The notes: generated by a model from the letters alone, not told the origin. A stretch of 64,000 nucleotides of DNA from Paulinella micropora (GCA_019918135.1 WBZZ01000075.1:1-64000); one strand, 5' to 3'; positions 48,462 through 61,279 are shown, numbered from the stretch's first letter. Made by a program: numbers and translations.

Positions 48462-50459
48462 GACGATTCGTGCTCTCCCCTCCCCTCCCCCTTCGCCCTC
48501 TCTTAATTCTCAGTGTCAAGTGTAAGACTTTGTCAAGTTTTAAAAAAAAAATCGCACTTTCTTGGCGCCTCCCTCTCTCTCTCCCACCCCCCTTTCCTCT
48601 CCCATCCCCTGTCATCTGACTAACGCTGGCTAAAGGAAGGCCCGGGGGGGCCTTGCCTTTCTGTCTCAGAGAGTGCGCCGCCTCATTGGAGAAGTCATTC
48701 GTCGTATGACTTAGACTGAGTTTGTAGTCGAGACAGGGCCCGGGGGGGGGGGGGGCGCTCCCCCTCCCCCCCTTTTTTTCTCTTCCTCTCCCCCTGAGCC
48801 CCCTGAGCCCGGGGGGCTCAAAGAACAGGGAAAGGACAAAGAGGGAGGGGAAGAGCGCAGAAGCTACAAACGAAATAAATACATGCAACGCCTCCATTAA
48901 GCCACCCCGCCCCTTCCATGCCCCTTCCCTCTCCCTCTCCTAGTCCTCAGCGCCCAAGTGTAAGAGTTTGTCGAGCTTTGATTCAGCGTAAATTACAAAT
49001 TCTTGACGCGCCCCTCTCCCCTTCCCTCTCCCGCTCCTTGTTCTCAGACGGGAGGGGGGAGGAAGACAGATCGTGTTTCTCCCCTCCCATATCCCTTCGC
49101 TCTCCCTTTCTCTAGTTCTCAGTGCCAAGATTACAACTTTGTCAAGGATTCTTTTATTAATTTTTTTTGTACATTCTTAGCGCGCCCCCACTCCTATACT
49201 TCCCTCTTCCTCCCCTAGCTTTCAGCGCAAAGTGTAAGACCGTCGAGCTCTATCAAGGAAAAGCTTTTTTTTGTACTTTCTTGGCGCCCCCCTCCCTCTG
49301 CCCCTTCCCTCTCCAGCTCCCCCGTTCTAATATGGAAAGCAAGGCGGATCGTCTTTTGCCCACCCCTTCCCTTTCCTTCCCTTGGTTTTCAGTGTCAGGT
49401 GTAAGACTTTGTCAATCTTTGATTCGGCGTATTTTACACTTTCTTGGCGCGCCCCCTTCTCTTTCCCGCTCCCTGCTCTCAGACCGGGATGGGGGGGGGG
49501 GGGGAAGACAGATCGTGCTTGCTCCCCTCCCTGCCCCTTGGCTCTCCGTCTCTTGTTTCTCAGTGCCAAAATTAAAACTTTGTCAGGGATTTTTTTATTA
49601 ATTCTTTCTTGTACATTCTTAGCGCGCCCCTACCCTTCCCCTTCCCTCTCCCTGTCTTCTGACTAGCGAGGGCTAAAGGAAGGCTCGGGGGGGCCTTGCC
49701 TTTCTGTCCCAGAGAGTGCGCCGCCTCATTGGAGAAGTCACTCGTCGTATGACTTAGACAGAGTTTGTAGTCGAGACAGGGGCCCGGGGGGTGCCCCCCC
49801 CCCCTTTTTTTTCTTCTTCCCTCCCTCTGAGCCCCCTGAGCCTGGGGGCTCAAAGAACAGGGGAAAGGTAAGGGGGGAGGGGAAGAGCGCAGAAGCTACA
49901 AACAAAATGCATGAAACGCCTCAACTAAGCCCTCCCCCATGCCGGGCGCCCCCCCCCTATTTTCATTCTGCTTCCTTGCCCCTTCCCTCTCCCGCTCCCT
50001 GTTCTCAGACGGGGGGGGGGGGGGAGGAAGGCAGATCGTGCTTCTCCCCTCCCATATCCCTTCGCCCTCCCTCTCTTAGTTCTCAGTGCCAAGATTAAAA
50101 CTTTGTCAAGGATTTTATTAATTCTTTCTTGTACATTCTTAGCGCGCCCCTACCCTTCTTTTTCCCTCTCCTACTCCCTGTTCTCAGACGGAGGACTAAG
50201 GCAATTCGTGCTCTCCCCCTCCCTTTCCTTTTCTCTCTCCATCTCTTAGTTCGCAGTGTCAAGCGTAAGACAGTCGAGCTCTATCAGGAAAAATTCTTTT
50301 TCGTACTTTCTTGGCGCGCCCCGCCCCCTCTCTTAGTTCTCCATGTCAAGTGTAAGACTTTGTCGAGCTTTAATTCAGCGTATTTCACACTTTCTTGGCG
50401 TGCTCTGCTTCCCTGTCTTGATCCCCGCTCTCAGACGTGGCGACACAACCCTCTCGCTC
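48462..50459. repeat. Array of composite modules and 3'-end-like repeats
   Basis: Forward 3'-end-like repeats at 48500-48570, 48950-49010, 49110-49195, 49385-49450, 49555-49630, 50075-50145, 50250-50320 and 50340-50405. Two full composite modules at 48620-48930 and 49670-49950, each with AGAGTGCGCCGCCTCATTGG, GTATGACTTAGAC, a G run and the GAGCCCCCTGAGCC hairpin. No ORF with gene-like composition. Confidence 0.7.
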
Positions 50460-50845
50460 TCGTCTCCCCCATTGACAGTCAAGCTAGGCCTCACAAACTT
50501 GCAACTCGACCCGCAAGTACTTGCCAGGAATCCCGAGCCCCTCAAAGTATGCCAGCGCATCCGAATCTCCGTGGCGTGCCTTGGCTAGCGCTGCCAGCGG
50601 TTCGGCGAGCAGTGCCACTGACGGTAATTTTTGGTACTACTTGGCAGTCGGCCGCGGGAATGTATAGTACTACTATGGGTGCTAGCAATACTTGTATGAA
50701 CATTGCGACAGGGCCGCTCACAGTAGCCAGCGGAGTGAATTACTTTGGTGAGTATATTACAGTAACTCAGTCCGCTGGTAGCTTTGCGCGGCTTGTTTCG
50801 CAACGAATGCCCTATTTACTGTGGGGTTGCATTCTTGGTCTGTGA
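50460..50845 (+). pseudogene. Gene relic
   Basis: Gene-like stretches in more than one frame: LTVKLGLTNLQLDPQVLARN early, and VPLTVIFGTTWQSAAGMYST, then CMNIATGPLTVASGVNYFGE up to a stop at 50843. Small-residue-rich and beta-like, no start, family unknown. Confidence 0.35.
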
Positions 50846-50925
50846 TGAGATCTTTTTTTTCTTCTCTTTACGGCTTCCCTCTTTTTTTCTTTTTTTTTCT
50901 TTTGTGCCCATTTGGCAACCCCTAC

Positions 50926-51123
50926 TTATCCCCGAAGGCCCGCAGATAGGTCTTGCAACTGACTCTCGTCCTCCTTCCCCTGCACGCCTTGCCGCCCAAA
51001 GTCGGTAGCGAGGATCAGTTGCAAGAACTCGAGGCTTAGATAGCGCAGCGAATTTTGTGCCAGCTTAGAAAAACTATAATTTATGCTGCCTTGGAGTTTC
51101 AAACCGCACTCATTGTCGTCTAC
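50926..51123 (-). pseudogene. Distal (3') part of a kinase-like locus, left of the transposon
   Basis: The minus frame ends at 50926; LKLQGSINYSFSKLAQNSLR and LSLEFLQLILATDFGRQGVQ are protein-like. It reaches the left target-site copy CTAC (51120-51123) and continues on the far side of the element (62019 onward), so the 10.9-kb transposon splits this coding region. Confidence 0.6.
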
Positions 51124-51668
51124 AACAAAGGAATCGGCCAAGGTGGGGGGTCACTTTTTCCTAAATTTGTAATGACAAAAACATATATTTTCACAACATT
51201 CAGGAAATCGATAGAAATCATTTACCTAATTGAGCAATGTATTAAAATGATATTGAAACATGTTTTTATTGATCGGAAGTCAGTTGGACTTCACCTCCGG
51301 AGGTGTGTCGGAACCGGTCCAAAACCATGTATTTTACATATTTTTCTATCATTTCGTACTGCCGGAACGGATTGCATTGATCTAAATGATTGGTCCTTGC
51401 TTTTACAATGCTTACTAATCGTTTTGCGCTTTTTTTCTATTTAATTTATCATTTCCCTTTCAACAGACTTGAGAAAAACTGACTGAAACAGGAGGGAAAG
51501 GGGGGGGGGGGTGACAGCAAGGACTGACAAAGCTGTCCGATGACGAGCTTCACGGAATCCATGCTCACAAAGAAAGGAGAAGCTGTGCTGATGAATTCTA
51601 AGCTATTATTTATTATTATTATTGCTTTGCTTGCCTCCACACTTAGGAAAAACATGTGACATAGCGAT

Positions 51669-51699
<31 letters not shown>

Positions 51700-51726
51700 C
51701 GGGGGGGAAGGGATGGGGGCATGTCT
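51124..51726 (+). repeat. Left terminal inverted repeat
   Basis: Matches the reverse complement of 61441-62018 base for base over long stretches, including TCACTTTTTCCTAAATTTGT and CTCCGGAGGTGTGTCGGAAC. Ends at a (GT)n/G-run. Confidence 0.9.
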
Positions 51727-51973
51727 GCACAAGGTTCCGCTCGATGGCGCCCAGCCTAATTTTGCCTGTTTCTTTTTACTTTCTCCAAATTGTCTAAAAC
51801 AAAAAATGTTTTGAGATTTGAATTCGATTCGACTTCTAGCCACAGAGCTATCGCCCTGCGCACCACGCAACACACATGTAAAACAGCTCAAGACAACTAT
51901 GTCAAAGAATACATGCGCAAAACATTCCATACAACAAGCAAACACCTGCAATCAGGGCCAAAGAAGCAAACGG

Positions 51974-53701
51974 TCAGTGTCGCAGCGCCATCGACGCTAA
52001 TGCAAACTTAAACCAATTCGATTGCGATGGCGAACTGACCGGCGTGCCGTCCGGGGACGTAAAGACGCGGGCGGGGGTCAAGTGTGCATACTTCGCCTTC
52101 ACTCCTCTTCTTTCCTTCTTCCTATTGCTCTTCCTGCTTCTCTTCTTCTTTTTATTTTTAGGCTTTCTGCTTTCATAATCGGACTGTGACTCACTGGAGC
52201 TGTCACTGTCGCGCTCACTATTGCTGTCAGACCCTGACTCACTGAAACTATCTTCCTCGTCGCTCGTGTCCTTCTTTCTATTTTCCTTCTTTTTCTTCTT
52301 CTCCTTTTTCTTCTTTTGCTTCTTTTCCTGCTTTTTCTTCTTTCTTTCAACTACGTCTTCCTTTTCCTTCTCTTTCTTCTCTACGATCATTTCGTTCCAA
52401 CGCTTCTCTCTCTCGTCCATCATCTTCGTTATTTCTTTCCTGTGGTCTTCCAGGGTCTTGGCGAGTGAATCCTGGTTGGGGACAGCGCCGTTCTGTTTGA
52501 AAACAGCAAAAAACTAACAGTCTCTCCTTAAGAAACCTTACTTGAACAATGTGTATATGGGGGGGGGGGGGCTCTGAAATTATTGATGCATAATGGATAT
52601 GATATGAGTGCAAAGAATGGAAGAGGGACTTGGGGTTAGGTTAATGCAAGGAAAGAAAGAGACAACAACAGACAAAGACCGCCGGAGGGGACTGGCAGGG
52701 CGTTTGTTTTGCCGGGCCTACAAGAACAGAACAAAATCCATGTCGCCAAAACAGACGACCCATAGTAATACAGGTGGGCTTGGGGCCAGGGGTCTTCTTC
52801 TTGGGAGGCTTGGGCTTCGTCGGTTGCTCCTCCTCCTCCTCCTCCTGCTCCTGCTCTGACTCTTCTGTATGCAAACATTCCAAAAGTTTACAGCATGCTA
52901 GAGAACTCAAGACAAGGAAGGCAGTGATGAAGCACAAGAGACATGACATATTACCGAGCTTTGTCTTCTTGGAGGGCTTCTCGCCGCCTGGCGTAGGTAG
53001 CGGGGTCTTTCTCTTGCCCTTCCCCTGCCTGTCCGCCTGGGCCAGCAGCAGCTGCTTTGACTTCCACTTGCGCAGTATTGGAGGTTCAGTCGGGTTCCCG
53101 ACGTAAGGGAGAAAAAGCTGCTTCGTAGCCGTATCAAAATCCAGGGTCGACTTCGGTAGACGGCGGGAGTTCTTAAGATTGAAGTAATAAAAATTAAGAA
53201 ACTGAAGCTCCAGCGCATTAGCCTTACCGTCTCCGGTGGTATCCACCTCTCTCACAGCCAAGATGTGGCGTTGGGAACCTCATACACATACACACAATTG
53301 CATCGTCAGACGAAGATAGAATCACCAAAGGACCAAGCAAACGAATGATAGTTCAAGATACCTCGCTTTACTAACGAGGGGGGCTTCTTGCGCCAGTCGG
53401 GTGGGAAGGTGATGGCAATCCTGCACAAAAACCTCATTGAAAAACGCAACAAGCAACTGAAGTTCTACCCAGGAGCGGAGCGCGAAATCTCTCCCTCCGA
53501 AGTCTCGATTTGGGTGGAAGCCTTGAGATGGAAGTTGGAATACTTCGTCAACTCCACGTTCAGCAGCACTGCGCTCTCCCGCACCTTCCCGTCATCCGTA
53601 AAGTGCCGGAATAACAAGCTGTTATAGATATGTATATGTATATGTAATATAATATAATATAATATAATATAAAGAGAAAGAGAGAGAGAAAGAGAAAGAG
53701 A

Positions 53702-53736
<35 letters not shown>

Positions 53737-54708
53737 TCTCAGAGAGAGAGAGAGACAGAGAGAAGGAAAGAGATGTCATTGTATATGTATACATCTGTAT
53801 GTCTATGTATGTATGAGAGATGACCAGTCCTCCCATGGTTTTCCAGACAAGAACTGGAAGGTGTTTTTCGTCGCCCAAATCCGAACCTTCCCAGCCGGCA
53901 CTGGGGGCAAGTTGTCTGTCTCTGCCTTCGTTGCCGTCGTGGTGGTTGTAGTCGTTGTTGTTGTTGCTGTTGCCGTGGTCGTTGTTGTTGTCGTCGTGGT
54001 CGTGGTTGTGGTCGTTGTTGTTGCTGTCGTCGTGGTCGTTGTTGTTGTTGTCGCTGTTGTCGTCGTCGTCGTGGTCGTTGCTGTTGTTGTTGTCGTCGTC
54101 GTGGTCGTGGTCGTTGTTGTCGTTGTCGTTGTCGTCGTCGTGGTCGTTGTTGTTGTTGTTGTCGTTGCTGTTGTTGCTGTCGTTGTTGTTGTTGCTGTCG
54201 TTGTTGTTGTTGTTGCTGTCGTTGTTGTTGTCGTCGTCGTTGCTGTCGTTGTTGTTGTTGCTGCTGCCTTCTTTTTGACTTCACCTTTCTTCTTCCCTTC
54301 TTTCTTCTTGTCCTTCTTCTTGTCTGCCTTCTTTTTCTTTGTGGGGGTTGGGGGGTTTTGATTTGCGGGGTCCTGTGGTTTCAAGAAGGAGGTCGGCCGT
54401 CTGTCTCGCTTGGGAGCAGTGGCCCCCGTGAGACCGTCCTTCCAGGGCGTGGGGGAAGTCTTGTTGAGTAGCCCTTTGGGATTCCAGGTGTAGACATGCC
54501 CTGGCGCTAATTCGTCCAAGTCCTGCTTACCCAGCTCGTACTTTTTGCGCACTTCGTCTGAAATGACGACAGTTGCAAAGGGTTTGATGGACGCATCGTC
54601 GGTAGCACCGTTGATGGTGAGAAACAGCTCCCCACGACGGTTCTTGCGAATCGTCTGCAGCGTTACAGCAACGTTGCTAGTTGCTGCTTGCTTACTTTTT
54701 TGGGGCAT
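51974..54708 (-). CDS. Seven-exon transposon gene (692 aa), Thr- and Lys-rich
   Basis: Exons, right to left: 53825-54708, 53469-53618, 53362-53420, 52955-53278, 52760-52864, 52680-52717, 51974-52492; all GT-AG and in phase. Starts MPQKSKQAATSNVAVTLQTI. The first exon has a globular part (VVISDEVRKKYELGKQDLDE), a Lys block, a Thr tract of about 120 residues encoded by a trinucleotide repeat, then KVRIWATKNTFQFLSGKPWE. Later exons hold GIAITFPPDWRKKPP and ANALELQFLNFYYFNLKNSR; the last is a coiled-coil, Lys/Glu then Ser/Asp-rich tail. No known family. Probably a partner or accessory protein of the transposase, inferred only from its place. The first donor site is weak. Confidence 0.6.
53632..53772. 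repeat. (ATATA)n and (GA)n microsatellites
   Basis: Lie in the first intron of the minus-strand transposon gene; AATAT units at 53647-53671, then GA-rich repeats. Confidence 0.85.
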
Positions 54709-55857
54709 CAGAACGCTCGGGGGCTCGAACACACGAGGTTGCAACCGCTAGGATGCACCTGTTCAAGTGCAAGACAGTTCAAAAGTGAACAGAGCTGGGG
54801 TTGTTTGAAAGTGCAAGGGAGGGAACCGTTGAAGTGGCATGTTTCCCGCGCCGCCAGCCTGGCCAGTGCAGTTTTCTGGGTCGGCCGATACAAAAACGCA
54901 AGCAACACCCATACTTTCTGCAGGTATCCCAGCCAAGCGAAAGCGAGATATGAGCTGCAAATATATATCCGTGTCTTTCCACATCGTGACTAGAGCCGGA
55001 ATGCAAATGGAAGCTTTTTTGCCCGATGTTTTGTGACGAAAATAATGCAGAAAATTTTCCCATTAACGACCTCATACGTACTGCAAAATGATTAGAACAT
55101 GGGTCCTGGATAAGCACTTCATGTTTGCAGTGAGTTAGTTCATGCATCCGACTTATAATCTTCAAATTTTTTGGAAATTCCTGCCGAGGCACTCGGTTTC
55201 TGTGACGTTCTCCCTCCTGGGCTTATAGCAGTTGGTCGGACATGATTTTCAAATTTTTTGGCAGAGGTTTCTTTGCGTGCAGTCTAATATAGACTGTGGA
55301 AATGTGATTCCGGCTCAAGTTGCGTGTGGGAAAGAGCCGGAAAGCTATTCTTAGCTCCGTGGATAGCTTTCTTCTTGTGAACAACATGCATGAATTTTTC
55401 GTGTATGGTTTCTGCACTCAAAATTTTCCGCAGTAATTTCAACAAAGCAAGCTATCTCTAGAGCGCGCAGTATGTTTCCGGGTCTTTCCATTGCCTGACT
55501 TGAGTCGGAAACATATTTCCTCGCTCTATCTTTTGCTTCTTGTCAAGCAGTGGATGCATGAATTTTTCAAACATTTCCACCATTTTTTTTCAAAACTTTC
55601 CGCAATCATTTCACCAAAGCAAAGCTATCTCTAGAGCGCGCAGTATGTTTCCGGGTCTTTCCATCCCCTGACTTGAGCCGGAAACATATTTCCACGCTCT
55701 ATCTTTTGCTTCTTGTCAAGCAGTGGATGCATGAATTTCTCGCCTCTCTCGCTCTCTCCCCCCCACCCCCCCCCCCTTTCTCTCTCTCTCTCTCATTCCT
55801 CTCTCTCTCTCTCTCTGAGACTCTCTCTCTCTCTCTCTCTCTCTCTCCTCCCTCTCC

Positions 55858-55896
<39 letters not shown>

Positions 55897-55955
55897 TTTT
55901 CTCGCCTCTCTCTCTCTCTCATTCCAAAGTGTTATATTTATGTGTACGTACCATA
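54709..55955. repeat. Non-coding interior of the transposon
   Basis: No gene. A segment with GAGCGCGCAGTATGTTTCCG and CAGTGGATGCATGAATTT is present twice (about 55427-55570 and 55601-55738), with diverged partial copies before it. A CT microsatellite fills 55776-55922. Confidence 0.65.
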
Positions 55956-56569
55956 TTCATATTGCGCTTATGCCATCATACCCAAACGCCGTCATTTTTT
56001 TTTAAGCACGCGCGAAACATCAGAAAATGCTGTTTTTTTTCTAATGCATATTTTCCTATGCAACAGCACTTAGAAAAATTCGTAATATGTACATGTACAT
56101 GATTACTTATTCATATTGCGCTTATGCCATCATACCCAAACGCCGTCATTTTTTTTTTAAGCACGCGCGAAACATCAGAAAATGCTGTTTTTTTTCTAAT
56201 GCATATTTTCCTATGCAACAGCACTTAGAAAAATTCGTAATGTGTACATGTACATGATTACTTATTCATATTGCGCTTATGCCATCATACCCAAACGCCG
56301 TCATTTTTTTTTTTAAGCACGCGCGAAACATCAGAAAATGCTGTTTTTTTTCTAATGCATATTTTCCTATGCAACAGCACTTAGAAAAATTCGTAATATG
56401 TATATGTACATGATTACTTATTCATATTGCGCTTATGCCATCATACCCAAACGCCGTCATTTTTTTTTTAAGCACGCGCGAAACATCAGAAAATGCTGTT
56501 TTTTTTCTAATGCATATTTTCCTATGCAGCAGCACTTAGAAGAATTCGTAATCTGTACATGTACATGAT
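55956..56569. repeat. Satellite array, four copies of about 155 bp
   Basis: Copies begin at 55956, 56110, 56265 and 56421 with TTCATATTGCGCTTATGCCA. They are nearly identical, differing mainly in T-run length, and each ends with a TGTACATGTACATGA palindrome. The array lies directly upstream of the transposase-like gene, so it may be its promoter or a transposase-binding region. Confidence 0.9.
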
Positions 56570-56607
56570 GTACTACTAGGGTAGCTACAGCATCAACCCG
56601 CCGCGAG

Positions 56608-59600
56608 ATGTTGCGCGCAGGCAAGGCTCCCGTCTACGTGGGGCCTACGGAGGATGGATATGGACTGTTCTGTGATGTTCACGAGCTACCTGCCACTTAT
56701 TCGTTGGGACTGTTACATCCAGGTGGAAGGCTAGTGGGAACTGCCAACAATGCGCATACGCAGCATTTCACTATGCGGACGAGCCGTGGGCTGCAGGCAG
56801 GCATGCACCCGATTGACAACATCAGCACATCGGCTAGAAACGCAATGCACCTTATCAATAGCGCAGCGCGTGGCTTTCAAAGCCAACCGGCCGCGGCCGA
56901 GGACGTTCGATTCAACGCTAGGGTGAGCAAGGGTAATGCGTTTGTGACGCTCTCACGTGCGGTGGGCAGAGACGCAGAGATTTTGTTGAACTACACCCCC
57001 AATCCTCATTTGACATTCACGACCAGCCCCAAAATGGCGTATCCTGAATGGATGCAAAAGGTAGCCTCCAGAAGGGAAAGAATACCTGTATGGTCACTAG
57101 AAACTGAGGAAGGTTGCATTTATTTTATTGTGCCTGAGGAGGAGCATCCTATACCTCTGAGATCTGTATCCTTGGCACAGAATGAGAAGCAGGCTCTACT
57201 GGCTTCGGTAGCTGACGGGTTGGACTTACCATCGCTGTCCCGATCGTTGTCATTGCGTCTCGATCAGAAGGAGAAGCTCTTGGACTCTGTCTTGGCGCCT
57301 TCGGACATACCATCGCTGTCCCGATCGTTGTCATTGCGTCTCGATCAGAAGGAGAAGCTCTTGGACTCTGTCTTGGCGCCTTCGAAGACACTGAAGAGGG
57401 AAGATTCTGACATTACAGTTATTGCTCGAACATCATCCGTGCAGTTAAAGACGGAGGATTCTGACTTTACCTACATGGCGCGACAATCGAGCTCAACGGA
57501 CACTGTCGATCCTGCATACCTTCTCAGAGACGTAGGGCTGCCTCCACCTCTAGAGGACGCGGTTGTTCCTTCTCCCCTTTTACCACAAGAAAACGAATCC
57601 GATTCGACTGTGTTTCCTCCTGAGGAGGACGCAACTGAGACTGCCGTGCCTGCCCCGGAAGATGAGTCGACTGAGGTTGTGTCTGAACAATCTGATCGGT
57701 TCGCATTCTTGTCGCACACAGGACGATGAGCCTCCTGCATTAATCGATGAAGAGTTCACACCCACAGGAATCCCGGTATGATTGTATCTTTGTATCCACT
57801 GATTGCAGCTTATCCATGGTGTGTCTTTCCCAGGAGTGGATGACTGAGGAGCAAGCGGCCGATATGGAGGCAGAGGCGCGGGTCCTGGGTACCGGGGAGG
57901 AATACGAAACACCTGACGGAGAGACTGCGCGCGATTGGAACATGGAGGATCTGCACTCTTCAAACGAACCGCTGTTTCAGCTTATGGTGCTGAATATACC
58001 GAGGATGAAGCGGAAACGCCGACAGCCAACACGTCCTTATAATAGGATAACGCGACCGGTTGGCGCCATCAGGCAGCAGCGACCCAAAGCGTTCGGCAAG
58101 CAGCTTGGCATGACGTATGCGGAGCTGGACCATCATGTCAAGTCATTCTGCTGCGCAAAGTGGAAGTGTTACTCCTTTTTGAACACGCTCGACGTAATGG
58201 ATGCTCGTGCTAAGATTTGTTGTATTTCATTGAGCGAGCTTTACACATGGGTTGTTGGTCAGCTTGAGGCATTCCAGACCAACAAGGGAACCTTTCAATA
58301 CTTGTATCAAACTGAGGAGGTATGCAGAACCGCGTGGCAGCGGATCCATGGGGTCGGGGATGCGATTGTTAAGAGGGCCCACAGAATGCTCGCTTCTGGT
58401 ACGAAGGTGTTTGCGAAGTCGTCCACGCCCTATCCTGAGGTCTCGGACATTATCTGCGTGTTACTCTGCGAGAAGTTTGGAGAATCGCCAGAGATCTGTA
58501 GCGACGGGCTCTGGAAATTGCAGACCATGGCAGCGGACGCTGGAGTGCAAGAATACGTCATTGGGCACTGGAAAGAAGCTTGCGAGAGGCTTGGTGCATC
58601 CCCCCGAGTGGACAGGAATCGGCCTCCTGATCGGAAGACCATCGACATATGTTGGCGACAGGATTACAAGCACGTCAAATTCATCCGAGGTACCATCGCG
58701 TTTCAATTTGCTAACGAGCGAGAAAAGACAGTCGGCTTCTTGACAATGTTGGTCTAGATGGGGACTTTGCTAAAGACGAGATCTGCACAGAACTAGCTGC
58801 GGAACATGCAAGGGGCTTCAAGTCCGAGGCGGAGGCCCAGGACTGGCGTCGCCGTAGTCGGCTGCATCATAAACTGCAACGATCCAACAGGATCTCGATC
58901 ATGGGAAGAAAGAAAAGTGCACCCAATGATCCTCATTCATTGATCCTATCAGCAGACATGAAGCCACCGGTCAAGGTCCCGTCCTGCCGCCGTCTTTCCA
59001 AGGACTTCAAGAAGAAGTTTGTTCTGCGCCTCTGTGTGGGTATGGCGACTTGTTACACCACAGACACTCATTTCATTGTTTCGTATCTGGAGGGAGCCAT
59101 TGCCAAAGGGGTCAACGCTAACATTACGATGCTGGCAGCCCTTGTTCACTGGGCTACATGGAATCCCGCAACCATGGCTTCGTGGAAGCTGTTTTTCGAA
59201 TGGGACGGTGGCAGTGAGAACACAGCCTGGCCGTTGCTTGGGTACTGCTGCAAGATAGTGGACGAAGGCGTCAAAGGTTGGATCGAAACCCACCGCAATC
59301 TCAAAGGGCATGGACACGACGGCGACGATCAAGACTTTCGTGTCATGGATATGGGATGGAAAAGTAGCTTTTTCACCACCAACCTAGCCCAGGCACTCCT
59401 GAAGCTTCTGTTGGCGTTCAAGAGCAAGAGGGAACGCTACGTGCTGCTGGTTCTGACCTGCTGCTATGACTGGCAAAAGTATTTCGCCCCTTGTATGAAC
59501 AAGTTCTTCAAGCAGTACTCGAAGCCGTTGGCCTGGCGTATTCGCAAGAGGGGCCCGAACGAGCTGCCTACGGCGGAAGTCAAGACGTGGGTAATACTAT

Positions 59601-61087
59601 CCATCAACCTGCTTACCTACCTACCTATCGATCAATGTATTTACCTATTTGCCCGGCTAAAAATATATTGCTTATTTACATGCAGGGCGATGTCCAGCCG
59701 GAGTGGCATGGCGAGGGCGACGACGTCCAGGGCGCTCCGCTCAGCATCTACGTGAGGCGTCCCGGTATGAAATCATTGCTTCACTGTTATGTGTTGCCTG
59801 GATTTTCCATGATGTGCTATACGTTTCTGTGGTATATTGCTTGCAGAGCAAGCTATGCCCCCGAAGCTTCCTAACGGGATGTTTGCAACACCCCGCCTCA
59901 AGAAGGACATCCGAGCTTTGGCGAAGAAGTACTTGAGCCGGGAGGAGATTGACTGGATCGAGGAAATGCTCGCGAAGAACAATTTGACTCGCCTGCACAT
60001 CGACGGTGACTATCTGCAAGGCAATCTCCCGGGCAAGCCTGCCCACATGTCGTGCGTTGACGCGAAGGGCAAAGAGTGGCGTGTCGAATTTCGTGTCTTG
60101 GATGAGCTGCCTCAGAATTTGTGGGAGCTACCACCGGATCGCAAGGCGAAGGTCGATGCCCTCACTCTTCTCACCGAGGAAGAGCGACTGAACCTTCCCA
60201 GAACTTACTTCTGTAATAATCAAGCCCCACCAGCGCACCCACGGTGGGTTGGTGGGAGAGAACTTACTCCGGAAGAGCGGCGGGCTCAGGATCTGATGAT
60301 TGCAGCTGCTCAAGCTCCGTGGAAGAAGATCGACGCCCTTCTGAAAGGGGCTGAGAACAAGGAGTCGTTTGCAGCCAGCCAAATGGTTGTAAAGGAGTTG
60401 AAGAGTTGGCTGATGCAGCACGGCGTGGCCACGCAAGACAGAGACAGGAAGGCTTTCAAGAAGGCCGATCTTGTGGAACGCGCCTGGTCGCACTTTCAAG
60501 ACTGTGATTGCGGCCTCGAACAAGATGACGATCCTCCTCCACCTGTTCCTCGTCCTCTTCCTCGTCCTCCCTCTTTCTTCTTCTGCCTCTTTTTCTTCTT
60601 CTTCTTCTTCTTCTTCTTCTTCTTCTTCTTCTTCTTCTTCTTCTTTCTTTCTTTCTTCTTTCTTTTTCTTCTTCATCATCATCATATTTTTGATATTGTA
60701 ATTCATGCTCGTACCATGTACGTAGGCGGTTCAGAAGCAGATGTAGTTGAAGGTGCTGGTCGCGGTCGTGGCCGTGGCTGTCGTCGTGGGCGCGGGCGCG
60801 GACGTCGGGCTGCGGGTGCCCAGAGAGGCCGCGGAGGACAGAAGCGAGCACGCAGCGGGGCAGTATCAGGGGAAGCTAAAAGTGAACCACCGCGTCGTCG
60901 TCAGCGACAAGAGGAGGCCGTTAACGAAGAACCAGGCCCTGATCCTTGGGTCTGTAAGTCGTGTCGTTTTTTCAACGAGGAAGGGGGCCCCGAGTGTATT
61001 TTATGCAGATGGCCTACCGACCTAGATTCGGATGTCTCCAACACATCTTCGTTGTCTTCTGAAGACAGTCCCATCCTCAGGGAGTAG
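56608..61087 (+). CDS. Spliced transposase-like protein (about 1377 aa)
   Basis: Exons 56608-57675, 57722-57775, 57834-58689, 58758-59590, 59686-59764 and 59847-61087; introns 46-95 bp, GT-AG, phases consistent. Residues 1-150 resemble a SET domain (RNAMHLINSA and GRDAEILLNYTP). A 27-aa unit (LSRSLSLRLDQKEKLLDSVL) is duplicated in tandem. The core in exon 4 has LILSADMKPPVKV (Asp about 726), FFEWDGGSENTAWPLLGYC (Asp about 809) and KGHGHDGDDQD (about 844-852), the order seen in the DUF7869-type transposase-like family (D, D-x3-EN, GHTHEDxD). The end has an RG-rich stretch and WVCKSCRFFNEEGGPECILC, a perfect RanBP2-type zinc finger. The TTC-repeat (60590-60660) may lie in one more intron. Confidence 0.7.
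57229..57390 (+). repeat. 81-bp tandem duplication inside the transposase-like gene
   Basis: CCATCGCTGTCCCGATCGTT at 57229 and 57310. In frame, two copies identical over nearly the whole 27-codon unit. Confidence 0.9.
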
Positions 61088-61279
61088 CCGCCTTCAGTGA
61101 ATGAAGGTTTGTTTCAACCTTGCACATGTATGATCAGTTTGCAATCATTTGTATCATAACATGTACGTAGCTCATCTTGTTTCTAGCTTGCAGGAGCGCT
61201 TTGTTTTCTCAGGGAACACCACGTGTTTGTAGATTTGAATTCAATTCGACTTAATTTGATTCCCCCCCCCCCCACCCGT

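Noticed and set aside
53813-54361. Val/Leu-rich ORFs on the plus strand
   Set aside because: Reverse reading of the trinucleotide repeat that encodes the Thr tract on the other strand.
60590-60660. Poly-Phe segment as a real protein domain
   Set aside because: TTC microsatellite; more likely intronic or a tolerated low-complexity insert.
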